Below are positions 7,858 through 16,722 of a stretch of DNA of 64,000 nucleotides, piece by piece. Numbering within the stretch: the stretch's first letter is position 1; each line of letters opens with the position of its first letter. The translations under genes were made by a program, and so were the position numbers. The DNA is from Candidatus Kurthia intestinigallinarum (lineage in GTDB: Bacteria > Bacillota > Bacilli > Bacillales_A > Planococcaceae), in the NCBI RefSeq assembly GCF_003991225.1, contig NZ_JTFC01000012.1:20351-84350 (forward strand), in the 5' to 3' direction. The notes under the pieces were generated by a model. It saw only the letters and a program-made list of their open reading frames with translations, searched no databases and was not told the origin of the DNA.

Positions 7858-9273
7858 TTATTTTATACAATTATTATTTTCTACAATAATACGTTTAGCT
7901 ACCTCATAGCCACCCTTTACAACAATTGGTGAGCCGCCACCTGGATGCACTGTCCCGCCAACAAAATACACATTTTTAAGTCTTGAGTCTTTATTTGCTG
8001 GTCTGAAAAAACTGCCGCGTAATGAATTGGATGCCTGACCATAAATTGCGCCTTGCATCACATGAAATGTCTCGGCAATATAGCTTGGTGGTAGCTGTTT
8101 TCGTGCTTCGATTTGTGAAGTATTAATCCCCCAACGCGTTAGTGCCTCGTTGACTTGCTGCTGTGCTTTTTTCATCGACAGCGCTGTTTTTGCAGGGGCA
8201 TTTACTAATACAAATAATCCTGGATGCCCTTCTTTAGTAGCGGCATATGGATAACAGCTATACACCGTCGCCTCATTTGCTAATTGAGAGTTTCGAAGAA
8301 ATTGAAATTCCGCCTTGTAATCATCGCTAAATAATACATTGTGATAATGCAGCGGCACCGGCTCTTTGAGTGTAATAAGCTCGACATAAGCTGATGTCGA
8401 TAACTCATACGTGCGTGGCTGTCGCCCTAATAATGTCTGCGCCACTGCATAATCAATATCACTAATAATCATATCTGCGCTGTACTGTCCTTTAGCAGTT
8501 TCACAAAATGTTACTTCGTTATTTGCCATCGCCAACTTTTCAATTTGCTCATTAATATGAATATGTACACCCTGCTCTAATAGTAATTCCTCTAGCACAC
8601 GTGCAATCGTCGTTGCTCCGCCGTCTAAATAATACGTACCATCTACTAATTCAAAATAGGCAATCATCGCAAAAGTCGCCGGAGAAGCATAGGGCGATGA
8701 GCCAATATACGTTGCAAAGCGGCCGAATAACTGACGGACTGTAGGATGCGGAAAATAGCGCGCTAAAAAGGTGTCCAATGTTTCAAAAGGATGTGCCTGT
8801 ACTAAATGATAAAGGAGACTTGGCTTTACATAATCTTTGATTGAAAAAAAGGTTTTCGTTAAAAAAGCTTTTTCACTTAACTTGAAAAGGCGCGTCACTT
8901 CCTCTAAAAAAGCAGGATAATTCGCGGCACTTACCGGATCAATGGCCGCAAGCTGTTGTTGCATGTTGTGACGATTCGTCGTAAAGGTTACTTCATGCTC
9001 TCCCCACTGATGCTTCGTGGCATTGTCGAGCTTTTTAAAAGGCAGTAGCTTTTTTGCATCACCAAACGGTGCAACCAATTCCCAAAAGTAACGTGGCATC
9101 GTCAGTGTATTAGGACCATAATCAAATTGATGCTCCCCGACTTGAATCGACTGCATTTTGCCACCAAGCCAAGCATTTTTCTCAAAAATATGCACATCAT
9201 AGTGACGACTAAGCGTGAGTGCCGCAGCCATTCCCCCTAGCCCTCCACCAATAATAATGGCACGTTTTTTCAT
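7858..9273 (-). CDS. CrtN/CrtP-type carotenoid desaturase or oxidase
   Basis: A 471-aa FAD-dependent amine-oxidase-fold enzyme. GGGLGGMAAA at residues 8-17 is the dinucleotide-binding loop, followed by FEKNAWLGGK. The C-terminal FVGGTVHPGGGSPIV is the carotenoid-desaturase FAD signature. It acts on a C30 or C40 carotenoid, desaturating it or oxidising a terminal methyl group. ATG at 9273 is preceded by GGAAGGGG and overlaps the previous stop by 4 nt (ATGA). It is the last gene of the operon. Its final codons overlap the dispersed AT motif at 7864. CrtN and CrtP activities cannot be separated from sequence alone. Confidence 0.8.
   Translation of the reverse strand: MKKRAIIIGGGLGGMAAALTLSRHYDVHIFEKNAWLGGKMQSIQVGEHQFDYGPNTLTMPRYFWELVAPFGDAKKLLPFKKLDNATKHQWGEHEVTFTTNRHNMQQQLAAIDPVSAANYPAFLEEVTRLFKLSEKAFLTKTFFSIKDYVKPSLLYHLVQAHPFETLDTFLARYFPHPTVRQLFGRFATYIGSSPYASPATFAMIAYFELVDGTYYLDGGATTIARVLEELLLEQGVHIHINEQIEKLAMANNEVTFCETAKGQYSADMIISDIDYAVAQTLLGRQPRTYELSTSAYVELITLKEPVPLHYHNVLFSDDYKAEFQFLRNSQLANEATVYSCYPYAATKEGHPGLFVLVNAPAKTALSMKKAQQQVNEALTRWGINTSQIEARKQLPPSYIAETFHVMQGAIYGQASNSLRGSFFRPANKDSRLKNVYFVGGTVHPGGGSPIVVKGGYEVAKRIIVENNNCIK
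7864..7874 (+). repeat. Dispersed AT motif, exact core, inside the 3' end of the desaturase gene
   Basis: TATACAATTAT. On the minus strand it encodes part of the terminal Asn-Asn-Cys-Ile residues, so the motif was probably gained by or retained in the gene end. Confidence 0.6.
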
Positions 9274-10355
9274 AGCTTTCGCCCCTTCCAATACATCGAT
9301 TTTTTACGTGCAGTTTGAATCATTGTCGTACCTAATAACACACAATACGCGCATGCACTGACCGGCATCAATAAGCTAAAAATCGATAGCTGCTTTGCAA
9401 CATAATCACTGACTAGGCGCATAGCGGTAATGCAGATGAATGGCAATGTGTATAAAAGATGCTGTGTACTAAGCCCAATAATGAATAATACACCAGGCAT
9501 CACAAAATATATGCTATAAAAAAGAATGAGCAAACAACCAAGGACATAGGAATGCTGAATACCTCGAAAGCAATTTTTTTGAAAACCATGCCATGTATCA
9601 CGAATCGTTGCATACATCGCACACGACACAAAATCGGTAATATTGTAGAGCATAGCGCGCTTGCCCGATTTTTTTAACATTCGAAACAGCGCGACATCCT
9701 CGACTACCTCATTCTTCACCGCTGTATGCCCACCTATTTCAAAATAGGCATCCCGGCGAACCGCAATAAAGGCACCACTTGCCGCAGTCGCTGCTGGCAT
9801 ACACTGACGATTCGCCAAATAAATTGGTAAATGCGCATGAACAAAAAAATGAAGCAATGGCGTCAGTAATTTTTCGAGCCAATTTCGCATCTCAAAGCGC
9901 GGAAAACCTGATAGTGCATCAATTGGCCGTTCAAACATCGTCGCAGTTGCCAAAAGCGCCTTTGGATGAAGCGTCACATCGGCATCAATCCATACGAAAA
10001 TATCACCCGTTGCCTGCTCAGCCAAACGCTGACAGGCATGCGGCTTCCCGTGCCAATCACTTGGTAAGGCATCACCATATAATAGACGAAAACGCGTGTC
10101 GAGTGACTGATTTTCTTGAAGAAGCGTGGCCGTGCCATCCGTCGATTGATCATCATAAAAAAGAAATTCTGCCTGCTCATAGTCTATGTTATGCAGGTTT
10201 TTCATTAGACGTTGGACATTCGTTGCCTCATCTCGAAGCGGAATTAATACGCTAATGGAAGGATTCGAATGGCTTTGAATCGTCATACGCCGCAAAAATT
10301 GCACATTTATAACTAACCATAAAACACCAATAATAAATGGCAGTATGATTACCAT
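9270..10355 (-). CDS. Family 2 glycosyltransferase, CrtQ-like
   Basis: A 361-aa membrane glycosyltransferase. There is an N-terminal membrane helix (1-20), then the GT2 core: VLIPLRDEA near 36-44, YDDQSTDGT near 77-85 and a DAD-type metal motif IDADVT near 122. Three or more C-terminal hydrophobic segments follow. In the staphyloxanthin-type pathway CrtQ glucosylates the carotenoid carboxyl end; the position here between an acyltransferase and a desaturase fits that role. It overlaps the upstream gene by 7 nt and the downstream one by 4 nt. Confidence 0.75.
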   Translation of the reverse strand: MVIILPFIIGVLWLVINVQFLRRMTIQSHSNPSISVLIPLRDEATNVQRLMKNLHNIDYEQAEFLFYDDQSTDGTATLLQENQSLDTRFRLLYGDALPSDWHGKPHACQRLAEQATGDIFVWIDADVTLHPKALLATATMFERPIDALSGFPRFEMRNWLEKLLTPLLHFFVHAHLPIYLANRQCMPAATAASGAFIAVRRDAYFEIGGHTAVKNEVVEDVALFRMLKKSGKRAMLYNITDFVSCAMYATIRDTWHGFQKNCFRGIQHSYVLGCLLILFYSIYFVMPGVLFIIGLSTQHLLYTLPFICITAMRLVSDYVAKQLSIFSLLMPVSACAYCVLLGTTMIQTARKKSMYWKGRKL

Positions 10356-10951
10356 AGGCGTGTAAAGCCCTTCAGATCATTTGTGATAACACTTGCCTTT
10401 AATGTGTCAATTTCTGTTGTCATCATTTGTTGTATATTTACAGGCTGTACCTTTGGCGTCAGCTGACATGCAATATCTCCACGTACGCCATCTGTAAAGG
10501 AATAATAAATGGAGATAAAAAGCAGCTTATATTTTGGAAATCGACTCATCAAGCGCTCCACTCCTGGTTGAATCGTCAGCGGCCGCTTCTCCGCATGCTC
10601 TTCGACCCCTTGCGGAAATAATATAATCGTATGTGTCTGTGCAAGACGCAGTAATTCCTTATACTCCGAAAGTTTAATCGGTTGTGAAATTGGAACAGTA
10701 CCAAGCTTTTTAAAAATCGGAAATTTCTTTAAGCCAGCTGCACTCATCCCGACAATACGATTTTTCGGTAAATACCCACGCCGGTCTAATTCAAATAATA
10801 CGAGTGCATCATAAAAACTACTATGATTAACAACGATGATCGATGGCTGTTCAATCCGACTAAGCTTCACGCGCATCGAACGAAACATGCGTCTTAAAAA
10901 TAGTTTCTGTCCGATGTGAAACATGGAATAGCTAAGTTTTTTTCGCTCCAT
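10349..10951 (-). CDS. PlsC-like acyltransferase of the carotenoid operon
   Basis: A 200-aa protein with the acyltransferase motif NHSSFYD (HX4D, about residues 42-48) and a second motif FPQGVEEH corresponding to the glycerol-phosphate-binding block. CrtO-type enzymes in related operons esterify the glycosyl carotenoid with a fatty acid. That function is inferred from position. ATG at 10951 has GGAGAT upstream and overlaps the preceding gene by 20 nt. Confidence 0.7.
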   Translation of the reverse strand: MERKKLSYSMFHIGQKLFLRRMFRSMRVKLSRIEQPSIIVVNHSSFYDALVLFELDRRGYLPKNRIVGMSAAGLKKFPIFKKLGTVPISQPIKLSEYKELLRLAQTHTIILFPQGVEEHAEKRPLTIQPGVERLMSRFPKYKLLFISIYYSFTDGVRGDIACQLTPKVQPVNIQQMMTTEIDTLKASVITNDLKGFTRLW

Positions 10952-11660
10952 TATAAAATCTCCTTCCTATCTGAAGTAGACTAAAACTAATCACGGCGAC
11001 AATACATGCCATATAGAGTTTTGCTAATAGCGCAATCCAAATAAATAACACAACAATTGTCCAAAACACCATCTTCATGCGGTGAATACTTTGTTTTGAC
11101 GGTAATTGTTTTATGCGCGGCAATAGCAGCTGCACGACAAAGGCAATGCAAAACCAGCCAAAGAAATTACTAAACGGTATACCGTAATACGCACTTTCAC
11201 TATCCCATAACCAGTACCCCTTCACAACATATGCTACGGGGTCGAGCACTAAATCGAGTACGACAACATACAGCGCAGCGACGAGTGCCTTAACTAGACG
11301 GGTTTTAAACGATAGTGTTAGCGCATGTCCAGCCATAATCATGACAATCCAGGCAAAACCAATCCCAATGGGTACACCAAATAGGAGTGGTGGGAAGCGA
11401 TTCGTATAATCATAGCTCCCGAAAAAAATATCAAAATGCGCGCTCATGCCTTCAATAGTGAAGGTTGCTACACCAATAAGAATGCTTGCGATAAGCCCTC
11501 GCTTTTTCCCAAAGGTTTCCATCGCATAACCAACTGCTACACAACCCGCAAGAATGAGAAAGACACTATTCGCCCACTCTAGCCAACTTGGAATTAAATC
11601 AAAGCCGACCAGAATCATGCCAACTAAAAACCAAATGATGTATAACTTATAGCACCGCAT
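10932..11660 (-). CDS. CruF-like carotenoid biosynthesis membrane protein (DUF422)
   Basis: A 242-aa protein with about seven hydrophobic segments. The diagnostic block near residues 145-175 contains LDPVAYVVKGYWLWD and YYGIPFSNFFGWF, typical of the DUF422/CruF family, some members of which are carotenoid 1',2'-hydratases. Its presence suggests the pigment is modified beyond simple desaturation. The start at 11660 overlaps the upstream desaturase by 14 nt. Confidence 0.75.
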   Translation of the reverse strand: MRCYKLYIIWFLVGMILVGFDLIPSWLEWANSVFLILAGCVAVGYAMETFGKKRGLIASILIGVATFTIEGMSAHFDIFFGSYDYTNRFPPLLFGVPIGIGFAWIVMIMAGHALTLSFKTRLVKALVAALYVVVLDLVLDPVAYVVKGYWLWDSESAYYGIPFSNFFGWFCIAFVVQLLLPRIKQLPSKQSIHRMKMVFWTIVVLFIWIALLAKLYMACIVAVISFSLLQIGRRFYNGAKKT

Positions 11661-13197
11661 GGCTCAATTCCGTAATACGATAGTCGAGTTCCTTTGGAAG
11701 CGGCTTGATTGGATACGTTTTCTCACCATCGCGTTCTAAAATTAAATTCGCCGAAATACGCGCAGACTCAATAATAATTGGCAGACCACTACCCGGATGT
11801 GTACCACCACCTACTAACCAGCAATTCTCATATGGTGAGAAATGATTATGCGGGCGGAATGTCATCATTTGATTTAGCTGATGCCCTAAATTAAACGTTG
11901 CGCCCTTATAAACATTCATCTTCTGCTCCCAGTCAACTGGTGAGAACATCATTTCCTCTTCGATATGCGCCTCTAAATCTGTTAAACCTAGACGCTCCTC
12001 TAATGTTTTCAATAATAGCGCGCGATACTCATGCTTCACTTCTTCCCATTCAATATCACTGAAATTGTTCGGTACAGGAGCTAATACATATAATGTTGAT
12101 TTCCCTTCTGGTGCAAGTGAATCATCTGTTACAACAGGATTTTGCACATAGATGGACATGTCTTTTGACAATAATTTTGTATCTGAAATCTCTTCCATAT
12201 TTTTGCGGTAATCTTCCGCAAATAAAATCGTATGATGCTGTAAGTCATACTGCGTATCAATGCCTAAATACAGCATAAATGTCGAGCAAGAATATTGTTT
12301 TTTCTCAACTTTTTGCGGTGACCACTGGCGACTCTTCGTATTTTTTAAGAGTTTCGTCATCGCATAGCCAAAGTCTGCATTGATGACGACATCATCACAA
12401 TGAAGTAATTCACCTGATTCAAGACGAATGCCCTCAATACGTTTTTTATACTGAACTACTTCTTGAATTGGTGTATTTAAATGAATTTTGACATTCATTT
12501 CTTCAAGAACTGTCGCCATCGCTTTCGTTAATTGATTCAAACCGCCCTTTAAGTGATAAATGCCATATGCTTGCTCAATATAAGAGAGAATTGAAAAGGC
12601 GCCCGGGCAGCTCCACGGAGACATCCCTAAATATTTTGATTGGAATGTAAAGGCAAGCTGCAATTCCTCATCATTAAAATACTCCCCTAATTTGTCCATT
12701 AACGACTTCCCAAATTCTAGCTCTGGTAAAGCCTTAATTGCCTCTGGACTCATTAAATCGGTTACACTATCCATTTTTCGTTGTAGGAGTGGCGATAGCG
12801 CCTCCAATTTTTTATGTGTTTCTTGTAAATAACGTGTATAACCATGCTCATTTCCGGGAAAAGTAGTAGCAATCGTATTCATCATTTCTTCATAGTTTGA
12901 ACTCACCGTAAAACGTTTATCTGCATATACAAGCTCATATAAAGGCTTGAGTGCAATTGGCTCCACATAATCTTCTAGCTTTCGGCCCGTTAATTCAAAA
13001 ATTTCTCGAATTAAATACATCATATTTAAAAACGTTGGACCGCGATCAAATGTATACTCCCCTATTTGAATTGCACTCGTTCGTCCACCAACAAAATTTT
13101 CTTTTTCAAATACCTCTACCTCATACCCTGCATTTGCTAACAACATGGCTGATGTCAATCCACCAGGACCTGCACCAATAACATAAATTTTTTTCAC
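11647..13197 (-). CDS. CrtI/CrtN-type phytoene (diapophytoene) desaturase, first gene of the operon
   Basis: A 516-aa enzyme with GAGPGGLTSAM at 8-18 and FEKENFVGGRT downstream for FAD binding, the internal SPWSCPGAFSIL block, and C-terminal VGGGTHPGSGLPII. It introduces conjugated double bonds into phytoene or 4,4'-diapophytoene. The start is GTG at 13197 with AGGAGG 8 nt upstream. It leads a tightly overlapping five-gene operon read from the promoter near 13280-13307. No phytoene or diapophytoene synthase (CrtM/CrtB) is encoded in the window, so the substrate must come from elsewhere. Confidence 0.8.
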   Translation of the reverse strand: MKKIYVIGAGPGGLTSAMLLANAGYEVEVFEKENFVGGRTSAIQIGEYTFDRGPTFLNMMYLIREIFELTGRKLEDYVEPIALKPLYELVYADKRFTVSSNYEEMMNTIATTFPGNEHGYTRYLQETHKKLEALSPLLQRKMDSVTDLMSPEAIKALPELEFGKSLMDKLGEYFNDEELQLAFTFQSKYLGMSPWSCPGAFSILSYIEQAYGIYHLKGGLNQLTKAMATVLEEMNVKIHLNTPIQEVVQYKKRIEGIRLESGELLHCDDVVINADFGYAMTKLLKNTKSRQWSPQKVEKKQYSCSTFMLYLGIDTQYDLQHHTILFAEDYRKNMEEISDTKLLSKDMSIYVQNPVVTDDSLAPEGKSTLYVLAPVPNNFSDIEWEEVKHEYRALLLKTLEERLGLTDLEAHIEEEMMFSPVDWEQKMNVYKGATFNLGHQLNQMMTFRPHNHFSPYENCWLVGGGTHPGSGLPIIIESARISANLILERDGEKTYPIKPLPKELDYRITELSHAVL

Positions 13198-13259
13198 GTA
13201 AATGGCCTCCTAAAAAATATATTTTCTATACTTAAACACTTGTATGAGTCTAATTTATT

Positions 13260-13275
13260 TATACTACTCAGTATA
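13260..13275. promoter_or_regulatory. Candidate operator (inverted repeat) of the carotenoid operon
   Basis: TATACT-ACTC-AGTATA is a perfect 6-bp inverted repeat. It sits just downstream of the crt -10 region in the 181-bp gap shared with the CarH-like regulator, where a MerR-type repressor would be expected to bind. Binding is inferred. Confidence 0.5.
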
Positions 13276-13278
13276 ATT

Positions 13279-13307
13279 AAAGTATACCGCTATTTCATTT
13301 TTGTCAA
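13279..13307 (-). promoter_or_regulatory. Promoter of the carotenoid operon
   Basis: On the minus strand TTGACA (13307-13302) is followed either by TACTTT at 17-nt spacing or by TATACT at 15-nt spacing. The -35 is a perfect sigma-A hexamer. Confidence 0.6.
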
Positions 13308-13324
13308 ACCTTTATTTTAAAATA

Positions 13325-13353
13325 TTGGACAAAAGAATAATTCCAGCTATAAT
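13325..13353 (+). promoter_or_regulatory. Promoter of the CarH-like regulator
   Basis: TTGGAC and TATAAT are separated by 17 nt, a near-consensus sigma-A promoter ending 26 nt before the start codon. Confidence 0.7.
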
Positions 13354-13378
13354 TAGAATTCACAAGGGGGGCAACTGT

Positions 13379-14251
13379 ATGCATGATTCTTTAGAACATT
13401 TCACTATTGCAGATGTTTCAGCAATTACGGGGATTAAAAAAGATACATTACGAAAATGGGAGGAACGCTATGATTTTTTGAAACCAATGAGACTATCAAA
13501 TAGTTATCGACGATATTCGAATCATCAAGTAGCATTTTTATACACTTTAAGTAAAAAAATGGAGCAGGGATTATCATTAAAAAAAGCAATTGATGCGACC
13601 AATGACGTAATTTATATGAAGGATACCTCTGCACTTCCAAGTCACTCTTTTTTCTTTAAATTACTTGCCTATGGTGCGCAGTGTAATGAAGAAAAATTTT
13701 CCTACACACTTCATCAAGCCCATCAGCAATGTGGTTTAGTGACCTACTTGCAAGAAATTGTCCAACCTTTTTTAAAAGAAGTAGGAAATCGTTGGGCGAC
13801 TAAACAATGGGCTGAATATCAGGAGAAATTTTCTTCTACCTTACTACAGCATCATTTAATTGAGCTTAGTCACCAAATACCCGTTCCACCAAATGCTAAG
13901 TTGGTGATGGGGGCCTGTTTACCAAATGAGCAACATGAACTACCTTTGCATATTCTATTACTACAAATTCAATTAAAGGGAGCTCGAATTTTTTTAATTG
14001 GTCAATTACCTGCTCCTGGAACCATTGAAGATTTTGTCGAAGAATTTAAGCCAAGAGTCGTACTTCTTTCTGCAACGACTAGACTTCCTCTAGAAGATAT
14101 AGCGTATCTAAAACAACTGGATGAATTCGCTAATAAGCATCCAGCTACTCATTTTTTCATTGGTGGAGAAGGTGCCGCATCCTCTTCTATCTCACCCAAA
14201 ACGATTCAAATTGCACAATCACTAGAGACAATTTGGCCCCATATTTTATAA
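13379..14251 (+). CDS. MerR-family regulator with B12-binding domain (CarH/LitR type)
   Basis: A 290-aa protein. Residues 8-75 are a MerR winged helix (TIADVSAITGIKKDTLRKWEERY, in parts). Residues ~90-165 form the helix bundle that caps cobalamin and ~172-290 a Rossmann B12-binding domain. The lower-axial-ligand motif is kept as E184-x-H186. The capping signature W-x9-E-H reads W139-x9-E149-K150, and the residue after the Trp, a His in CarH, is Ala140. CarH proteins repress carotenoid genes in the dark and release DNA when light breaks the Co-C bond. Divergence from the crt operon supports such a role; the changes may alter light response. ATG at 13379 has AAGGGGGG upstream. Confidence 0.75.
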   Translation: MHDSLEHFTIADVSAITGIKKDTLRKWEERYDFLKPMRLSNSYRRYSNHQVAFLYTLSKKMEQGLSLKKAIDATNDVIYMKDTSALPSHSFFFKLLAYGAQCNEEKFSYTLHQAHQQCGLVTYLQEIVQPFLKEVGNRWATKQWAEYQEKFSSTLLQHHLIELSHQIPVPPNAKLVMGACLPNEQHELPLHILLLQIQLKGARIFLIGQLPAPGTIEDFVEEFKPRVVLLSATTRLPLEDIAYLKQLDEFANKHPATHFFIGGEGAASSSISPKTIQIAQSLETIWPHIL

Positions 14252-14255
14252 CGCC

Positions 14256-14288
14256 AAAAAAGCTGACACTATATAGTGTCAGCTTTTT
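14256..14288. terminator. Bidirectional terminator between carH-like and padR-like genes
   Basis: A perfect palindrome AAAAAGCTGACACTATA and its complement, with A and T runs on both sides, between convergent genes. Confidence 0.85.
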
Positions 14289-14298
14289 ATACAATTAT
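14288..14298 (+). repeat. Dispersed AT motif, exact core
   Basis: TATACAATTAT followed by TATTTTATATTT, abutting the bidirectional terminator. Confidence 0.6.
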
Positions 14299-14330
14299 TA
14301 TTTTATATTTTTAAACACTTTCATAGAAAA

Positions 14331-14870
14331 TTAGCGTAACTCTGTAATTGTTTCATCACACCATTCAACAATTGCGCGCGACATTTTTTTACCAAACTGT
14401 AAAGTTAGCAGTCCACGCTTTCGATGCATCGTCACTGGCCCTGTACGCAAGCTATGCTCGATTAATTCATACGTTTCAAGCTTTTCATACTGTACAGCGC
14501 GATACTTCTCTATTTGCTGAATTGTTGTAGTGGTCTGTTCTTCATCACTTAAAAATAAGCGCAGCAACACTTCATTTTTTTCATTCGAAAATTTCTCCAC
14601 TGGCTCTTGCAACCATTGTTTTAACAATTCCTGACCTTCATTAGTCAATGTGTATTCCACACGTTCGACTTTTGTACTGCCTGTCTGATCATGACGCTCA
14701 ATCAAGCCATCTTCTACTAATAGCTTTAATGACGGATAAATTTGTCCATAGCTTATTTTCCAGAAATGAGACAAACTCGTATCAATCATGCGCTTTATAT
14801 CATAGCCGGTGCGACAATGCGTCGTCAGCAAACCAAGGATGGCATAAGTCGTTGCACTATATCTTTTCAA
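14331..14870 (-). CDS. PadR-family transcriptional regulator
   Basis: A 179-aa regulator. The N-terminal winged helix (about 5-85) has YAILGLL and GYDIKRMID, then SYGQIYPSLKLLVEDGLIE, the classic PadR recognition helix and wing. The C-terminal ~90 residues are helical (Vir_C-like dimerisation domain). The TTG start at 14870 was chosen because GGAGGG lies 6 nt upstream; the frame is open to 14936 without a site. No obvious target operon is adjacent; the carotenoid cluster lies on the other side of the CarH-like gene. Confidence 0.8.
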   Translation of the reverse strand: MKRYSATTYAILGLLTTHCRTGYDIKRMIDTSLSHFWKISYGQIYPSLKLLVEDGLIERHDQTGSTKVERVEYTLTNEGQELLKQWLQEPVEKFSNEKNEVLLRLFLSDEEQTTTTIQQIEKYRAVQYEKLETYELIEHSLRTGPVTMHRKRGLLTLQFGKKMSRAIVEWCDETITELR

Positions 14871-15060
14871 CACAAACCCTCCTATTTTCATGATATATCT
14901 AATTGATAGTACCCGCTTTTCATCAAATATATACATAGGGAGCTATTTTCATGACAAATGACATATCTTTCAGAGGATTTGCATATAAGGATTTGGATGC
15001 GTTACTTTAAAGAATTCCATGAATTCGAAGTAGTTGGAAGATACGTATTTTTAGTAACGG

Positions 15061-15189
15061 GCGTTAAAACCCACTATGTTCAGTTGAACAACCCCACTTA
15101 GCCGTTTTAACGAACGTGCTTGAAGTGGGAGATTCCTACGAACAGTGCTTGCTTGTTTCCAACTGCTCGAAACAGTGGCTTCACTTTTT
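15061..15189 (-). ncRNA. Candidate omega-RNA / right end of the TnpB element
   Basis: Directly downstream of tnpB on the minus strand, CCCACTT (15129-15123) can pair with AAGTGGG, followed by GTTGTTCAAC, the usual right-end structure of IS605-type tnpB elements. A longer palindrome CGTTAAAAC ... GTTTTAACG spans 15112-15062. The guide would begin either after GTTCAAC (about 15083) or beyond the outer palindrome; the exact element end is uncertain. Confidence 0.5.
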
Positions 15190-16356
15190 TTAGTAGGCTA
15201 TCCCCGTAGTCCCTACGGTTGGGTTATTTAAAATCCTTAGCCCTTCTCCTAAAATATTACGACTTGCATTGATGTCGCGGTCTAATGTCGTAAAACAAGA
15301 TGGGCAAGTCCATGCACGAATATCGAGTGACTTCTTACAATCATAATGACCACATGCATGACAAATTTGACTAGATGGGTAGAAGCGTGAAACCTTCACG
15401 ACTTCACGTCCGTACCATTTTGCCTTATACATCAGTTTTTGCACAAAAGAGGACCAGGAAACATCACTAATCGCTTTCGCTAGTTTATGATTTTTCAACA
15501 GGCCTTTGATGTGTAAATCTTCTAAGCAGATAATGTCGTATTGACGAATTAGTTCCGTTGATAGTTTGTTCAAGAAATCTTCCCGCTGAAACGCCACACG
15601 TTCGCGCAATCGTGCGACTTTCATGCGTTGTTTTTGATAGTTTTTACTTTTCTTTAAATCTCGATTATCTTTTTTTGCTTGTTCATACCTACGTGATAAT
15701 TTACGCTGCTCCCGTTTTAATTTCTGTTCCATCTTCTTCGTAAAGCGTTGGTTATCCACTTTACGTCCATTAGACAGAATCGCAAAATCGGTGATACCTA
15801 AATCAATTCCTACAGCTTCCTTTGTTTGAGGCAATGGCTTAAAGTCTGGTACTTCGCATTGGACAGACACGTAAAACGTACCACTCGCATTGTATTTAAT
15901 GGTTGCGCGCATAATGCGACCTTCTAATCTACAGGTTTGTTTGAATTTCACAAGCCCGAGCTTCGGCAGTTTGATTCGTTTGCTGACAATCGCGATATTG
16001 TTGTTTATATTCTTTGTTGTGTAGCTTTGAACAGGGTTTTTCTTACTTTTAAAACGCGGGTAGTTATTTTGCTTCTTAAAGAACTGTTCAAATGCAGCGA
16101 ATAGATTTTCATAGGAGGCTTGTAATGCCACACTATCTACATTTCGTAGCCAAGCGGTATCATCTTGCTGTTTCATTTTTGTTAGTAATTTAGACATCAA
16201 AGAACGGTTCAATCCTTTTCCTTCCGCTTTATAGGACGTATTCCAAAACTCAAGGAAATGGTTGTAGACAAAACGGCAATGACCATACGTTTGATGAATG
16301 AGTGCTTGTTGTTTTTTGTTCGGATAGAGACGAAATTTATAGGCTTTATATGGCAT
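15190..16356 (-). CDS. tnpB: TnpB, RNA-guided nuclease of the IS200/IS605 superfamily, no TnpA partner
   Basis: A 388-aa intact TnpB. The RuvC residues are D185 in GIDLGITD, E279 in CLEDL and D361 in DRDINAS. The zinc ribbon is C332-x2-C335 ... C351-x2-C354. The N-terminal YKFRLYPNKKQ and HQTYGHCRFVYN blocks are typical. ATG at 16356 follows GGAGGTG. No tnpA is nearby, so this is an IS1341-type solitary tnpB. A TTGAT motif, the known transposon-associated motif of ISDra2-like TnpB, lies at the left boundary. All catalytic residues are present, so it should be active as a nuclease. Confidence 0.9.
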   Translation of the reverse strand: MPYKAYKFRLYPNKKQQALIHQTYGHCRFVYNHFLEFWNTSYKAEGKGLNRSLMSKLLTKMKQQDDTAWLRNVDSVALQASYENLFAAFEQFFKKQNNYPRFKSKKNPVQSYTTKNINNNIAIVSKRIKLPKLGLVKFKQTCRLEGRIMRATIKYNASGTFYVSVQCEVPDFKPLPQTKEAVGIDLGITDFAILSNGRKVDNQRFTKKMEQKLKREQRKLSRRYEQAKKDNRDLKKSKNYQKQRMKVARLRERVAFQREDFLNKLSTELIRQYDIICLEDLHIKGLLKNHKLAKAISDVSWSSFVQKLMYKAKWYGREVVKVSRFYPSSQICHACGHYDCKKSLDIRAWTCPSCFTTLDRDINASRNILGEGLRILNNPTVGTTGIAY

Positions 16357-16403
16357 AACAAACACCTCCTTTTTTACTATTTTAACAGGAACATTTGTTC
16401 TTA

Positions 16404-16408
16404 ATCAA
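16404..16408 (-). promoter_or_regulatory. Candidate TAM (TTGAT) at the left end of the tnpB element
   Basis: TTGAT on the minus strand, 48 nt upstream of the tnpB start, followed by the small palindrome GAACAAATGTTC that would be the element's left end. Confidence 0.55.
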
Positions 16409-16409
16409 A

Positions 16410-16722
16410 TAATTCACCTTGAAATCTTTATGACATTCGCACTCATCCGATTCCTACCCAATGCTTTTTTTGAGGAAAAATACTCTGAGGGAAAACAAAT
16501 AAAATACAATGCTTCCTAATAAATTTACTATATAGAAGTCTCACTTAAAATTATCTAATACTAACTCCAAAGGAATTGCACGGAACCTATAATTGTGTGG
16601 AAATTCAAATTTAAAAAATGCTACATTATTTTTTACGATTCACTAATTCCACTTAAAAAAACACAGCTTCTAATTTTAAATCATCACCGTAAAATGATTT
16701 CTCCTAAATCACCGATTATCTC
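16410..16722. other. AT-rich gap without recognisable gene
   Basis: Between the tnpB element and the ~550-bp repeat. Only short frames without ribosome-binding sites are present. Its last ~60 bp (from about 16660) still resemble the flank of the second repeat copy at 58309-58355, so the repeat may be longer than its clear ends. Confidence 0.5.

Noticed and set aside
9779..10255. 158-residue plus-strand frame within the glycosyltransferase gene
   Set aside because: No ribosome-binding site; the GT2 motifs on the minus strand are clear, so it is a shadow frame.
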